Below are positions 26,016 to 35,799 of a stretch of 64,000 bases of DNA, piece after piece (position 1 is the first letter of the stretch; each line of letters begins with the position of its first letter). A model generated the notes under the pieces. That model saw nothing but the letters and a program-made list of their open reading frames with translations, was not told the origin of the DNA and did no database searches. The DNA comes from Gracilibacillus dipsosauri (GTDB lineage: Bacteria > Bacillota > Bacilli > Bacillales > Amphibacillaceae): assembly GCF_003176895.1 (NCBI RefSeq), contig NZ_QGTD01000020.1, positions 1-64,000 of the forward strand, in the 5' to 3' direction. The translations under genes and the position numbers were made by a program.

Positions 26016-27149
26016 TCATTTTTTAGCAATATTTAACGCATGTGTTATTGCTTCAATAATATCAGATGCTTCCTCAATTCCTACAGAAATCCGTACTAAA
26101 CCTTTTGTAATTCCTAACTCCTTTTGAGCAGCTTCAGGCAAGTTTCGGTGAGAGGTTCCGATTGGATAGGATACCGTTGTTTCCACCCCTGCTAATGTTG
26201 CGACAATTTTAATCCATGCTAATGATTGGAAAAAGGTATCAATATCAGCATTTTCTGCTAATTCTATTGTAACAATAGCACCATTTCCCTGTTCAGACAC
26301 AAATGTAGGATAATAAACCCTTCTAACAGCTGGATGTTCCTCTAACGATTTTGCTAGTTTTTGGGCATTTTGTACATGACGTTCCATTCTTACCCCTAAT
26401 GTCTTCATCCCTCTTACTGTTAACCATGCTTCGAACGGACTCAGGTTTGCTCCTAGGTTAACACACTTCTTTCGTGCGTTCGCTATTAAATTCTCGCTGC
26501 CAACCACAACACCAGCAGTAATATCACTATGCCCACCTAAATATTTCGTAGCACTATGGACAACTAAATCTACTCCTAATACATATGGTTGAACTAAGTA
26601 AGGTGTTGCAAATGTATTGTCTATCATTGTTTTCAGCTGATGTTTCTTTGCGATTTCGACAACTTTTTTAAGATTTTCCACACGTAATAACGGATTCGTA
26701 ATGGATTCTGTATATAATAAGACAGTATTTGGCTGAATATGCTCTTCTATTTCTGCATCAAAGGATATGAAGCTAACCTCTATTCCGAATTCCGTCAATT
26801 CATTGGCAAGTAGCTCATAGGTACCTCCGTACAAATCATTGGATGCTAATACATGATCTCCTGATTTCACTACAGAAAGTAATCCCACAAGTATAGCCGA
26901 TAATCCAGACGATGTTGCTATCCCACTCGGAGCACCCTCAAGCTTCGCAACTGCTTGACCGAGCTCATCTGTGTTAGGATTTCCAACACGTGTATATAAA
27001 TAATCACGTTCCCCTGTATAAAAGTTTTCAATATCTTCTAAATCTTTAAATGTAAAAGCAGAGGTTTGATGAATTGGTGTAACCTTTGTTGGAATTCCGT
27101 CTCGTTTCATTGTAATATGTACAGATTTTGTATCAAATCCTTGTCCCAT
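26016..27149 (-). CDS. Trans-sulfuration family PLP enzyme (MetB/MetC/MetI-like)
   Basis: This Cys/Met-metabolism PLP-dependent enzyme, 377 residues, has a cofactor lysine Lys202 in SATKYLGGHSD and phosphate-binding residues in TSSGLSA and YTRVGNPN. The family includes cystathionine gamma-synthase, beta- and gamma-lyases. Its specificity cannot be read reliably; the substitutions differ from the clear MccB at 43-44 kb, so it is a separate function and not a duplicate. GGAAGAGGAG lies upstream of the ATG. It leads a two-gene unit with the YueD-like dehydrogenase. No S-box or T-box precedes it within the 100-bp gap. Confidence 0.85.
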   Translation of the reverse strand: MGQGFDTKSVHITMKRDGIPTKVTPIHQTSAFTFKDLEDIENFYTGERDYLYTRVGNPNTDELGQAVAKLEGAPSGIATSSGLSAILVGLLSVVKSGDHVLASNDLYGGTYELLANELTEFGIEVSFISFDAEIEEHIQPNTVLLYTESITNPLLRVENLKKVVEIAKKHQLKTMIDNTFATPYLVQPYVLGVDLVVHSATKYLGGHSDITAGVVVGSENLIANARKKCVNLGANLSPFEAWLTVRGMKTLGVRMERHVQNAQKLAKSLEEHPAVRRVYYPTFVSEQGNGAIVTIELAENADIDTFFQSLAWIKIVATLAGVETTVSYPIGTSHRNLPEAAQKELGITKGLVRISVGIEEASDIIEAITHALNIAKK

Positions 27150-27213
27150 TCTCCTCTTCCTTTCTATTTGTCTATGTATTACTTTAACGCAATCTCAACC
27201 TATTTCCAAATAA

Positions 27214-27245
27214 GAAGATGTCAAAGAGCTACCTCTGACATCTCC
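27214..27245 (-). terminator. Intrinsic terminator of degV
   Basis: GATGTCA (27217-27223) pairs with TGACATC (27236-27242). On the minus strand a TTCTTATTT tail follows, a few bases after the degV stop. Confidence 0.6.
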
Positions 27246-27250
27246 TATCC

Positions 27251-28096
27251 TTATTGATCGCGTAACCATGCCACACACATTGTTCCATGACCTGTGTGTA
27301 CACCTGCTACTGGTACTAATGTTTGTATTTGAATTTTCAATTCCTGATAGAGCTGTTCAAGCTCACTCTTCCATTGCTGGGCTTGGTCGATTACCCCACC
27401 ATGTAGAATACATATTTCCTTTAATGAATAAGCATTCATCGCTTCATCTATTAAATGAAACATTTTCTTCTTTGCCCTTTTTTTTATTCTTACTTTGTCC
27501 TTGATGACCACCTTACCATTATCAAATCCAAGAATAACATGTATATTTAACAAGGAAGCAAATATGGATTGTGTAGTGGTTACTCTACCACTTTTACGCA
27601 TTTGCTCAAAGCTTTGTGGCATTAAGTACATTTGAGCAAGCTTAGGCAAATCGCGAATCTTTTCAACAATTTGTTGAAAGCTCTTACCATTTCTGTGCAT
27701 TTCCAGACCATTTTTAATCATTTTCCCTAAAGCAAAATCACCTATCTTAGAATCAATGACCTCCACTTCAAATCCGGTTAATTCAGATGCAGAAACAGAG
27801 CTTTGGTACGTGCCTGTTAGTTGACTTGAAGCATGGAGTGCAATACCGCAGTCATACTCTTTTTTTAGTTTTTCATATAATTCCACAAAATCACCAAAGG
27901 CTGGCTGACTTGTTTTCGCATCGTCCCCATGCTTTTGTAAAAGCTGATAGAATTCCTCTTTCGTTAAGTCGACATCCTCACGATAGGTTTTCCCGTTTAT
28001 AATAACATTAAGTGGAAGGATGTATATATTATGTTTCTCCGCGAATTCCTTTGATAAACCTGAAGAACTATCGGTAATCCATGCTATCTTTTTCAT
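27251..28096 (-). CDS. DegV-family fatty-acid-binding protein
   Basis: This 281-residue protein binds a fatty acid in its two-domain fold; in Gram-positive bacteria some members (FakB) deliver fatty acids to the kinase FakA. Family features are the start MKKIAWITDSSSGL, the lipid-contact region KTSQPAFGDF and the C-terminal HTGHGTMCVAWL. No fakA is in the window. GGGGCGG precedes the ATG. The gene is monocistronic. Confidence 0.9.
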   Translation of the reverse strand: MKKIAWITDSSSGLSKEFAEKHNIYILPLNVIINGKTYREDVDLTKEEFYQLLQKHGDDAKTSQPAFGDFVELYEKLKKEYDCGIALHASSQLTGTYQSSVSASELTGFEVEVIDSKIGDFALGKMIKNGLEMHRNGKSFQQIVEKIRDLPKLAQMYLMPQSFEQMRKSGRVTTTQSIFASLLNIHVILGFDNGKVVIKDKVRIKKRAKKKMFHLIDEAMNAYSLKEICILHGGVIDQAQQWKSELEQLYQELKIQIQTLVPVAGVHTGHGTMCVAWLRDQ

Positions 28097-28269
28097 CTAA
28101 CCGCCCCATTTTCTGCAATTATTTATTACCTTATATTTTATCGAACAATATATAAGAAGTAAAATTATTCGACAAATTATCACAGTATTAGTCTTTCACT
28201 ATTTTTTATTTTGTATAAAGCAACTTAGATAATTTCGCTATGTTCGACTTTCTCCATTGTTAAAGGTGT

Positions 28270-28304
28270 AAAAAAAGCGAAGAGGTCTCCCTCTCCGCTT
28301 TTTT
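28270..28304 (-). terminator. Intrinsic terminator of the qox operon
   Basis: AAAAAGCG-A-AGAGG pairs with CCTCT-C-CGCTTTTT around TCTC. The stem overlaps the qoxD stop codon, and a run of T follows on the minus strand. Confidence 0.85.
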
Positions 28305-28605
28305 AGTGCGCTGCATGGCCTGATGTTAGAACCCAAATGGATCCAAATACAATAACAAGTGCTAAGAACACACTATAAACAATATTTACAATATTAATGA
28401 CCCCTTCTTTACCTTCCGTTACGTGCATGAACATAAACAACTGAATTAATGCTTGGAAAATGGCAAATGCACCAATAATCCACAAGATCACCAAACTTGA
28501 GAAGTCTGTATAAAACTTAACAAAAACAGCAAGTAATGTTAGTGCAATCGACAGAAGAAACCCAATTAAAAGATTCCATGGAAAATGATTTGACTTTGCA
28601 CTCAT
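28303..28605 (-). CDS. qoxD: Cytochrome aa3 quinol oxidase subunit IV
   Basis: This 100-residue, three-helix membrane subunit of the aa3-type menaquinol oxidase stabilises the complex. The family core WIIGAFAIFQALIQLFMFMHV is present. The ATG follows directly on the qoxC stop codon, with no spacer, so its translation depends on coupling. It is the last gene of qoxABCD. Confidence 0.93.
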   Translation of the reverse strand: MSAKSNHFPWNLLIGFLLSIALTLLAVFVKFYTDFSSLVILWIIGAFAIFQALIQLFMFMHVTEGKEGVINIVNIVYSVFLALVIVFGSIWVLTSGHAAH

Positions 28606-29205
28606 CTATATCACCATTCCTTTCAGATAGACGAATGTAAAAATAAAAATCCATACAACGTCTAAGAAGTGCCAATATAAACTTGCGATAAACAATTTAC
28701 TGGAAGTCTTTTCAGTAATTCCACGGCGAACTAATTGCACTAGTAATAAACTAATCCAAATAATCCCGAAGGTTACGTGAGCACCATGAGTACCTAATAA
28801 CGTGAATAATCCAGCAGTAAAACCACTCGTTTGAATGGTTGCACCTTCATGAATGAAATGAAGAAACTCATTAATTTCAAAATATAAGAATCCTGCACCC
28901 AATAATAAGGTCACAATCATCCAAGTGAGTAAGCCTTTTTTATCGTGATTTCGCATAGCGTGAATAGCAAGGCCTGAAGTGAAGCTACTAGTTAATAGTA
29001 AAAAAGTTTCGATCAAGACATCCTTTAAAACAAAAATGTCTTGACCTGCAGGACCACCTGCTGTGTTATGCTCTAGAACGAAATAGGAAGCAAACAAGGT
29101 AGAGAATAGGACAATCTCAGCACCTAAAAATATCCAAAAGCCTAATATATTCATTTGACTCTGTTGTGATTTATATTCTAAAGGTGTTTCTGTGTGTGAG
29201 CTCAT
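28606..29205 (-). CDS. qoxC: Cytochrome aa3 quinol oxidase subunit III
   Basis: This 199-residue subunit has five helices and the subunit III motifs WIFLGAEIVLFSTLFASYFVL and LLGTHGAHVTFG. It overlaps the end of qoxB by four bases (ATGA). The length matches QoxC, not the longer seven-helix CtaE, in agreement with a quinol oxidase. Confidence 0.93.
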   Translation of the reverse strand: MSSHTETPLEYKSQQSQMNILGFWIFLGAEIVLFSTLFASYFVLEHNTAGGPAGQDIFVLKDVLIETFLLLTSSFTSGLAIHAMRNHDKKGLLTWMIVTLLLGAGFLYFEINEFLHFIHEGATIQTSGFTAGLFTLLGTHGAHVTFGIIWISLLLVQLVRRGITEKTSSKLFIASLYWHFLDVVWIFIFTFVYLKGMVI

Positions 29206-31148
29206 TTTAATTCACCCCTCCATTCTCGTTCTTCTTCCTCTAATTCTTCAACAGGTATATGATACCCATAATCGTAATCAAAACTATTCGCAATTAATCC
29301 AATAATAATCAATACACTTGATATAATCGCTAGCGTAAACCATTCAAATACTAGGAAAAATCCAACAATGCCAAATGCTACACCAAGGAAAACTGGAGTC
29401 CAACTATTACTTGGCATATGGACAGGCTTCAATTCAGATTTTTTCAGACCTAGCTTGCCTGATTTCTTCTTGTGCCAGAAATCATCTAAACGATCAACTT
29501 TTGGAACTACTGCGAAATTGTAGTGTGGCGCAGGTGATGCTGTTGACCATTCTAGCGTTCGAGCATTCCAAGGATCATTGCCTGCATCACGTTTTGCATA
29601 GCGGAAGCTCCAGTAAATGTTATAGCATAATGCTGCAAATCCTGCCGCCATAATCAGTGATCCTACTGCAGAGACTCCTAGCCATGCTCCCCAGCCAGTG
29701 CTTTCCGCATAGGTGTATAGACGTCGAGACATACCATCTAATCCGACAAAGAACATTGGCATAAAGGTTAGGTTAAAGCCTATAACAAATAACCAGAAAT
29801 GCCATTTTCCAATTTTTTCATTTAATTTAAATCCAAACATTTTTGGCCACCAGTAATATAGAGCTGCAAATACAGCAAATACGACACCTGGAATCAATAC
29901 ATAGTGGAAGTGTGCCACTAAGAACATGGTATTGTGATATTGGTAGTCAGCTGCTGCCATCGCAAGCATTACTCCAGTTACCCCACCGATTGTAAAACAT
30001 GGAATAAAGGCCAAAGCCCAAAGCATCGACGTTGAAAATTCAATTCGACCTTTTCTTAAAGTAAATAGCCAGTTAAATATTTTTACTCCTGTCGGTATGG
30101 CAATCATCATGGTAGTTAAGGAGAAGATTGAGTTAACTGCCGCACTATTACCCATTGTATAGAAATGGTGTACCCATACGAGCATACTTAGAAATGCGAT
30201 ACCCGCAACGGCAAATACCATAGATTTATAGCCATATAAATTTTTACGTGCAAAAGTAGCAATAACCTCAGAGAACATACCGAAAGCTGGTAGCACAACA
30301 ATATAAACTTCTGGGTGTCCCCATAACCAGAACAAGTTGAGCCATAGCATTGGATCTCCACCACTCGCCACAGTAAAGAAGTGTGTACCGAATAAACGGT
30401 CCATGGACATATATAGTAAAGCAACAGTGAAGATTGGGAATGCTGCCACGATAATGATGGATGTGATTAAACTAGTCCATACAAAGATAGGCATCTTCAT
30501 CCAAGACATACCAGGTGCACGCATTTTTATAATTGTCACAACAAAGTTAATCCCTGACATCAATGTCCCAATACCGGCGATCTGAATGGCTATTGCATAA
30601 TAGTTATTTCCGACGCCAGGAGTAAATTCCTTACCTGCTAGAGGAAAATAAGATGTCCATCCTGCATCTGGCGAACCGCCAATAACAAAGGATACGTTAA
30701 ATAGCATCGCTGCAGCAAAGAATAGCCAAAAACTTAATGCATTTAATTTAGGGAAAGCAACGTCTCGTGCTCCTATTTGTAATGGAACAACAACGTTCAT
30801 AATCCCGATTAACATTGGCATTGCCATAAATAAAATCATGATCACACCATGTGTTGTGAAGATCTCATCATAGTGCTGTGCATCTAAAAAGTCTAACTCA
30901 GGTCTGGAGGTTTGAGCCTTCATTAATAGCCCATCAACTCCCCCTCTGAAAAACATTAAGACACCTGAGATAATGTACATAATTCCAATTTTTTTATGAT
31001 CAACAGTTGTAAACCATTCATTCCACAACCATTTCCATCTCTTTAAATAAGTGATCAATGCTAAAAGCCCAATCATCGTTAAGCCAATTGCAATTTGAGA
31101 TCCTAGTATTAATGGATCACCAGTTACAAAAAATTCATCTAAGGACAT
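29202..31148 (-). CDS. qoxB: Cytochrome aa3 quinol oxidase subunit I
   Basis: This catalytic subunit (648 residues) binds haem a and the haem a3-CuB centre, reduces O2 and pumps protons. Diagnostic motifs are FTTHGVIMI (haem a ligand), WGHPEVYIVVLP (CuB His and Tyr), VHHFYT and the HFHYV haem pair. The sequence is clearly QoxB rather than CtaD; its start, SLDEFFVTGDPLILGSQ, matches B. subtilis QoxB. The ATG at 31148 follows GAGGTGG. The gene lies 17 bp after qoxA. Confidence 0.96.
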   Translation of the reverse strand: MSLDEFFVTGDPLILGSQIAIGLTMIGLLALITYLKRWKWLWNEWFTTVDHKKIGIMYIISGVLMFFRGGVDGLLMKAQTSRPELDFLDAQHYDEIFTTHGVIMILFMAMPMLIGIMNVVVPLQIGARDVAFPKLNALSFWLFFAAAMLFNVSFVIGGSPDAGWTSYFPLAGKEFTPGVGNNYYAIAIQIAGIGTLMSGINFVVTIIKMRAPGMSWMKMPIFVWTSLITSIIIVAAFPIFTVALLYMSMDRLFGTHFFTVASGGDPMLWLNLFWLWGHPEVYIVVLPAFGMFSEVIATFARKNLYGYKSMVFAVAGIAFLSMLVWVHHFYTMGNSAAVNSIFSLTTMMIAIPTGVKIFNWLFTLRKGRIEFSTSMLWALAFIPCFTIGGVTGVMLAMAAADYQYHNTMFLVAHFHYVLIPGVVFAVFAALYYWWPKMFGFKLNEKIGKWHFWLFVIGFNLTFMPMFFVGLDGMSRRLYTYAESTGWGAWLGVSAVGSLIMAAGFAALCYNIYWSFRYAKRDAGNDPWNARTLEWSTASPAPHYNFAVVPKVDRLDDFWHKKKSGKLGLKKSELKPVHMPSNSWTPVFLGVAFGIVGFFLVFEWFTLAIISSVLIIIGLIANSFDYDYGYHIPVEELEEEEREWRGELK

Positions 31149-31165
31149 GTTCTTCACCACCTCTT

Positions 31166-32164
31166 TTAATGATTAGAGTGATCTTCCATATGGGAGGAAT
31201 CACTATGTTGTTCGGACTGGTCGTTTTCTGATTGATGCTTAGATTCTATTTCAGGTTGACCATCTAATTCTTGCTCTTTTTCTTCTCCATGCTGAATCTC
31301 ATAAAGTTCAGGATGAATATAATCGGCTGATCCGCCTTTAGCATGGTCTATCCAATCTAAATGAGTATTATTAAAGGTCATACGACCAACCACTCCAGGC
31401 TCTAACAACTCATCATATTGATCCTCTGTTAGTTTGTTTGCTGTTTTCTTCACATCATGAATCCATTCATTAAAGTCCTCTTTAGATTGTGCTTGGACTT
31501 CGAAATCCATATGGGCATAACCTCTACCATTGAAGTTAGTATTTCTACCATAAAAAGAGCCTTCTTGGTCTGCGACTAAGTAAAGGTTTGTTTGCATATT
31601 TGCCATGGTATATTTTTGGCCACCCAATTCAGGTACCCAGAAGGATTGCATCGTTCCAGCTGAGGTTAGTTTAAATTGCACTGGATGATCCTTCGGAATA
31701 TTAATATAGTTCACTGTTTCAATATTTTGGTCTGGATAGCTAAATATCCATTTCCAGTCAGCTGAAGTTACATGGATAACCAGTGGTTCTTCCTCTTCAT
31801 ATCCTTGCGGGATATCTTCCACTTCATAGATCGTTTTTGTTGTAGGGATCATCAATGCAATAACGATCAATACAGGGATACCAAACCATATGATTTCTAA
31901 AATATGGTTCCCTTTCTCTTCTTTCGGTTCAAAATCTCCATCATTTGGTCTTGCCCGATATTTCCACACAATGACAGTGAACAAAATGAATACTACTGCT
32001 ACTATAATGAGCATAAAAATAATAGAGAATATAATTAAATCTGATAAATTTCTAGCTACAGGTCCCTTCGGATCAAAAACTATTAATTTATTTTCACAAC
32101 CAGCAAGTATTAGCGGTGTGACTAATAATAAAAATAGACCATAGACCTTTTTCAATGCCTTCAT
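31166..32164 (-). CDS. qoxA: Cytochrome aa3 quinol oxidase subunit II
   Basis: This lipoprotein subunit of the quinol oxidase has 332 residues: lipobox LILAGC, two transmembrane helices (about 40-105) and a cupredoxin domain. The CuA ligands of cytochrome c oxidase are absent: the loop reads GRNTNFNGRGYAHM with no Cys, as expected for a quinol oxidase. The C-terminal 50 residues are rich in His, Glu, Ser and Gln. GGAGGGAG precedes the ATG at 32164, and eight further codons upstream are not needed. First gene of qoxABCD. Confidence 0.95.
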   Translation of the reverse strand: MKALKKVYGLFLLLVTPLILAGCENKLIVFDPKGPVARNLSDLIIFSIIFMLIIVAVVFILFTVIVWKYRARPNDGDFEPKEEKGNHILEIIWFGIPVLIVIALMIPTTKTIYEVEDIPQGYEEEEPLVIHVTSADWKWIFSYPDQNIETVNYINIPKDHPVQFKLTSAGTMQSFWVPELGGQKYTMANMQTNLYLVADQEGSFYGRNTNFNGRGYAHMDFEVQAQSKEDFNEWIHDVKKTANKLTEDQYDELLEPGVVGRMTFNNTHLDWIDHAKGGSADYIHPELYEIQHGEEKEQELDGQPEIESKHQSENDQSEQHSDSSHMEDHSNH

Positions 32165-32521
32165 CTTATTACTCCCTCCATAAAGCATCTATACAAAACA
32201 AATCCAGTTCAGTAATGGGAATGATTACCCCTCTTTCTTCTCCATTGTTACATCTAAATATGATGAAATTATGATGAAAGAAAATTTGTCATAGAAAGTT
32301 CAATTTTGAACCAAAGAGGGAATAGAAAAGGAAGTGAAAGTGTTTTACGTAATGCACAAATAGGAAATAGTGAAAAAGATCACAGACATTGATAACATAA
32401 CTTTTATGATTAGATGGTTAGCACTGTGATACAACAAATTGAAAAAGACTGGAACCTTTACTATTCCATCAAATTTCTATACTATTTTAATGAGGATTAT
32501 TTTAGCTAAAGAGGGATAGAC
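32165..32521. promoter_or_regulatory. Divergent control region between qoxABCD and the two-component system
   Basis: This 357-bp gap holds no gene that I can support. It must contain promoters for both directions. Two candidate sites stand out: AGTGA-N6-TCACA at 32369-32384, one base from the FNR/Rex-type palindrome TGTGA-N6-TCACA, and GTTCAA-TT-TTGAAC at 32298-32311. Both are guesses from symmetry. Confidence 0.4.
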
Positions 32522-33232
32522 ATGATAAAACCGACAGTTTTAATTGTAGATGACGAAAGGCAAATGCGAACAATGCTTAAACTACATCTTCGCAATAAAT
32601 ATGAATGGATAGAAGCTTCCAATGGTAGGGAAGCCATTGATAAAATGAAAGAGAACGATGTAAGTATTGTGTTACTAGATATTATGATGCCGGAATTAGA
32701 TGGAATGGAAGCATGTAAGAAGATGAAGGAAATGAGACCAGATGTACCTATCATCTTATTGACCGCATTAAATGATACATCACAAAAGGTAGAAGGGTTA
32801 AACATTGGTGCAGATGATTATATCGTCAAGCCATTTGAGCCAGAAGAGCTGATTGCACGTATGAAAGTACAGCTCAGACATTTTTCCCATACAAAGGAAA
32901 AGACGACGAATCAGCAGGTAAACTTTGCAGAATGGTCTATTGATCCTCAAGCTAGATCTGTGAAGGTAAAAGGAAATGAACTGAAGTATAGCCCAAAAGA
33001 ATTCGATCTTCTATACTTGCTTGCCTCCCATCCAAATCGCGTATATACGAGGGAACAATTATTGGATATGATTTGGGGAATGGATGAGATTGTCGATATA
33101 AGAACAGTGGATTCACACGTTCGCTATGTGAGAGATAAATTAAAAAAAGCAGGACTTCCTTATCAGCCAATTCAAACTATTTGGGGAGTTGGTTATAAAT
33201 TTATAACGGAGGATTCCAATGAGGTTAAATAG
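32522..33232 (+). CDS. OmpR-family response regulator
   Basis: This 236-residue response regulator has an N-terminal receiver (acidic pair Asp10-Asp11, phospho-acceptor Asp53, Thr in LLTALND, Lys in VKPFEP) and a C-terminal winged helix (about residues 130-232, ending QTIWGVGYKF). It acts with the kinase encoded next. AGAGGGAT precedes the ATG. Resembles the YclJ group, but orthology is uncertain, so no symbol is given. It is divergent from qoxA. Confidence 0.93.
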   Translation: MIKPTVLIVDDERQMRTMLKLHLRNKYEWIEASNGREAIDKMKENDVSIVLLDIMMPELDGMEACKKMKEMRPDVPIILLTALNDTSQKVEGLNIGADDYIVKPFEPEELIARMKVQLRHFSHTKEKTTNQQVNFAEWSIDPQARSVKVKGNELKYSPKEFDLLYLLASHPNRVYTREQLLDMIWGMDEIVDIRTVDSHVRYVRDKLKKAGLPYQPIQTIWGVGYKFITEDSNEVK

Positions 33233-34610
33233 TGTGGTTTTTAAAATTGGTGCGACGATTTTATTTTTGCAATTAATCATTTTAATTCCATTTGGATATA
33301 TTGTCTTACAGCTTATTCTAAATTATTCCATTAATCAAACAGAAACACAGCTTGTGCAATTATCGGAAAAATATGCTGGGGAAATTAATGAATTAGAAGA
33401 TCCTGAAAATATTCAGTTATTAGAGCATTTAACAGAAATGACGAATACAAGTGCTGTCATTGTCGATCAAGATGGTAAAATTATTACAAAGGCAAATTGG
33501 CATGATGAATTAACGAATCAAATAGTAACAGACGATCAATTACAGCATCTACATAAAGGCGAAACAGTTATTGAGGAGGTCTCCTTTAATGGTTCTACCT
33601 ATTTAAAGGTCGGTCAACCGATTGTGAAAGAAAATAAAAATGAGGAAAATGCTAGTGTGATCTTATTCTCGTCCTTTGGTTTAATCAGTAATTCTATTCA
33701 TAATATTATCATCCTCGTAATTTTAGCAAGTCTAGGTGCAATTGGTCTGGCAATAGGCTTTACTATCTTTATTTCCAAAAAAATTGGTGGTCCACTAATA
33801 GCTATGGAGAAAGTCGCAAAACAAATAGCGGAGAAAAAAGATTTCTCTCGAAAAGTAGACTATCAAGCAAATGATGAGATTGGATCACTCGCAACTGCCA
33901 TCAATCATCTGTCACAAACTCTTGAGAGATATCAGACAAACAGAAATGAATTTTTTTCTAATATTACCCATGAGTTAAAAACACCATTAACCTACGTAAA
34001 GGGATATGCTAATGCAGTAAGACATGAAATGTACCAATCAGAAGAAGAAAAACAAGAGTTTCTTGAAATTATTGAAAATGAAGCAGACCATATTAGTAAT
34101 TTAATGGATGATTTAACCGATTTATCCAAAATTGAAGAGGGTAAAATTGATTTAAACAAGGAAGCATTTAATCTCAATATGCTAGCAGAAGAAATGATGC
34201 GTCGTTCACAATTTAGAGCGAATCAAAAGGGTTTAAAGCTTCATGTCTATACACCGAATACCCCTATTCACTTATATGCAGATAAGAATCGGATGGAGCA
34301 AATTTTTACTAATCTTATCGAAAATGCAGTCCGTTATACAGAAAAAGGAGAAATAAAAATAGAAGTAACCGATATAGGAAATCACATTCAGGTAAAAATT
34401 ATCGATACAGGTATCGGAATAAAAAAACAAGATATTCCGTTCTTATTTGAACGGTTTTATCGAGTCGATAAATCTAGATCTAGAGCAAATGGTGGAACAG
34501 GTTTAGGACTTTCGATTGTGAAGAATCTTGTGGAAATGCACGAAGGAACAATTGACTTTGATAGTGAATTAAACAAAGGAACAACAGTTACATTAACATT
34601 CCCTAAATAA
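33219..34610 (+). CDS. Membrane sensor histidine kinase
   Basis: The kinase partner of the preceding regulator, 463 residues: transmembrane helix 1 (about 10-35), an extracellular sensor domain (about 36-160), transmembrane helix 2 (160-184), a HAMP domain, a HisKA domain with phospho-acceptor His251 (SNITHELKTPL) and a HATPase domain with N, G1 (DTGIGI) and G2 (GGTGLGLS) boxes. The ATG lies 14 bp inside the regulator gene behind ACGGAGGA, giving coupled synthesis. The signal is unknown. Confidence 0.93.
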   Translation: MRLNSVVFKIGATILFLQLIILIPFGYIVLQLILNYSINQTETQLVQLSEKYAGEINELEDPENIQLLEHLTEMTNTSAVIVDQDGKIITKANWHDELTNQIVTDDQLQHLHKGETVIEEVSFNGSTYLKVGQPIVKENKNEENASVILFSSFGLISNSIHNIIILVILASLGAIGLAIGFTIFISKKIGGPLIAMEKVAKQIAEKKDFSRKVDYQANDEIGSLATAINHLSQTLERYQTNRNEFFSNITHELKTPLTYVKGYANAVRHEMYQSEEEKQEFLEIIENEADHISNLMDDLTDLSKIEEGKIDLNKEAFNLNMLAEEMMRRSQFRANQKGLKLHVYTPNTPIHLYADKNRMEQIFTNLIENAVRYTEKGEIKIEVTDIGNHIQVKIIDTGIGIKKQDIPFLFERFYRVDKSRSRANGGTGLGLSIVKNLVEMHEGTIDFDSELNKGTTVTLTFPK

Positions 34611-34707
34611 ATAATCGATGGAGTTCTATGGTTAGCCCCCCTACACTTATAATAATCCTATCATTGGGTAAAATCTTACTAATGTTGTTGTGAAGGGATT
34701 GGCAAGC

Positions 34708-35703
34708 ATGGAACTCCAATTAATCGAAGTATATATTCCTACTGACCGGTTTGAGGCATTTGAAAAAGAGATTAAGGCATATGAATATATTGAAAAATGG
34801 CATCACCAAGTCTCTAAGCAAGTACAACTAGTGAAAATAGTCCTTAATAAAAAACAAACAGAGGAAATCCTTGATTTTCTTGAAGTGAATGATGATCAAA
34901 CAAATGAATTGAAAGTAATTCTATACAACATCTCCACCTATTTACCCCGAATAAAACAAGAAGTTGCTCCAAATGAAAAGGAAGAAGAAAATAGAGAAAT
35001 CGCTCGAGCGAGTAGGCACGAGTTATATAATGTAGTTCAATCTTCTAGTAGAATCAACTTGAATTACATTTGGTTGCTTATTTTATCAGCTATTGTAGCA
35101 ACTGCAGGAATTGTCAAAGACAGTGCTGCTATTGTTATTGGTGCAATGGTGATTGCTCCGTTAATCGGACCATTTACTGCTATTGCATTTTCTTCCATCC
35201 TAGGAGATTATCAAATAATAAAAAAAGCTGTTACAACCGCGCTACTCGGTCTTGTAATTCCTATTAGTATTGCCATCTTATTTGGAGTCATCTTTCCATT
35301 ACCAAGCCAAAGTAGAGAATTTCTAGCTCGAACGAATATTGAATTAATGGATATCGTTGTGGCCATTGCAGCAGGTGCCGCTGGCGCGTTGTCTTTTGCA
35401 AGAAGAGTATCGGAGGCGCTTGTAGGCGTTATGGTATCTGTGGCATTACTTCCCCCAGCTATTGTATTCGGGATGATGATTGGTTCTGCAGCGTTTGAAG
35501 AAGCTGTTACCCCTATTTTGTTATTACTAGTCAATATTAGCGCCATCTTACTTTCTGCTATTATTATTTTTTGGATTAGTGGAATCGAACCGAACAATTG
35601 GAGTGACCTTCAAGCTGCCTATACTTCTAAAAAATATGCACTGCTTTTTGTAAGTATTGTTATCCTCATCTTAGCTACTGTCATTTACTTTATAAATTTT
35701 TAA
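34708..35703 (+). CDS. DUF389 (TIGR00341) membrane protein
   Basis: This 331-residue protein has a soluble N-terminal domain of about 110 residues and then six or seven hydrophobic helices with conserved family blocks SAAIVIGAMVIAPLIGP and GAAGALSFARRVSEALVGVM. DUF389 proteins are of unknown function. The ATG at 34708 is preferred (AAGGGA nine bases upstream) over the in-frame GTG at 34690. It is about 100 bp after the kinase gene; whether it shares its transcript is not clear. Confidence 0.85.
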   Translation: MELQLIEVYIPTDRFEAFEKEIKAYEYIEKWHHQVSKQVQLVKIVLNKKQTEEILDFLEVNDDQTNELKVILYNISTYLPRIKQEVAPNEKEEENREIARASRHELYNVVQSSSRINLNYIWLLILSAIVATAGIVKDSAAIVIGAMVIAPLIGPFTAIAFSSILGDYQIIKKAVTTALLGLVIPISIAILFGVIFPLPSQSREFLARTNIELMDIVVAIAAGAAGALSFARRVSEALVGVMVSVALLPPAIVFGMMIGSAAFEEAVTPILLLLVNISAILLSAIIIFWISGIEPNNWSDLQAAYTSKKYALLFVSIVILILATVIYFINF

Positions 35704-35799
35704 TATCCATTGTAAAGAAAAATTTACAAAATATAGCCTTGTCGATTAATGTATCTATTAGTAGAATGAGAACTAACTATTTCATTTTAAGGAGGCTTT

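Noticed and set aside
26016-27149. Duplicate of mccB
   Set aside because: Same superfamily and fold, but the two sequences differ widely in substrate-site regions and contexts, so they are treated as separate functions.
31166-32164. Cytochrome c oxidase subunit II (CtaC)
   Set aside because: The CuA cysteines are missing and subunit I matches QoxB, so the complex is a quinol oxidase.
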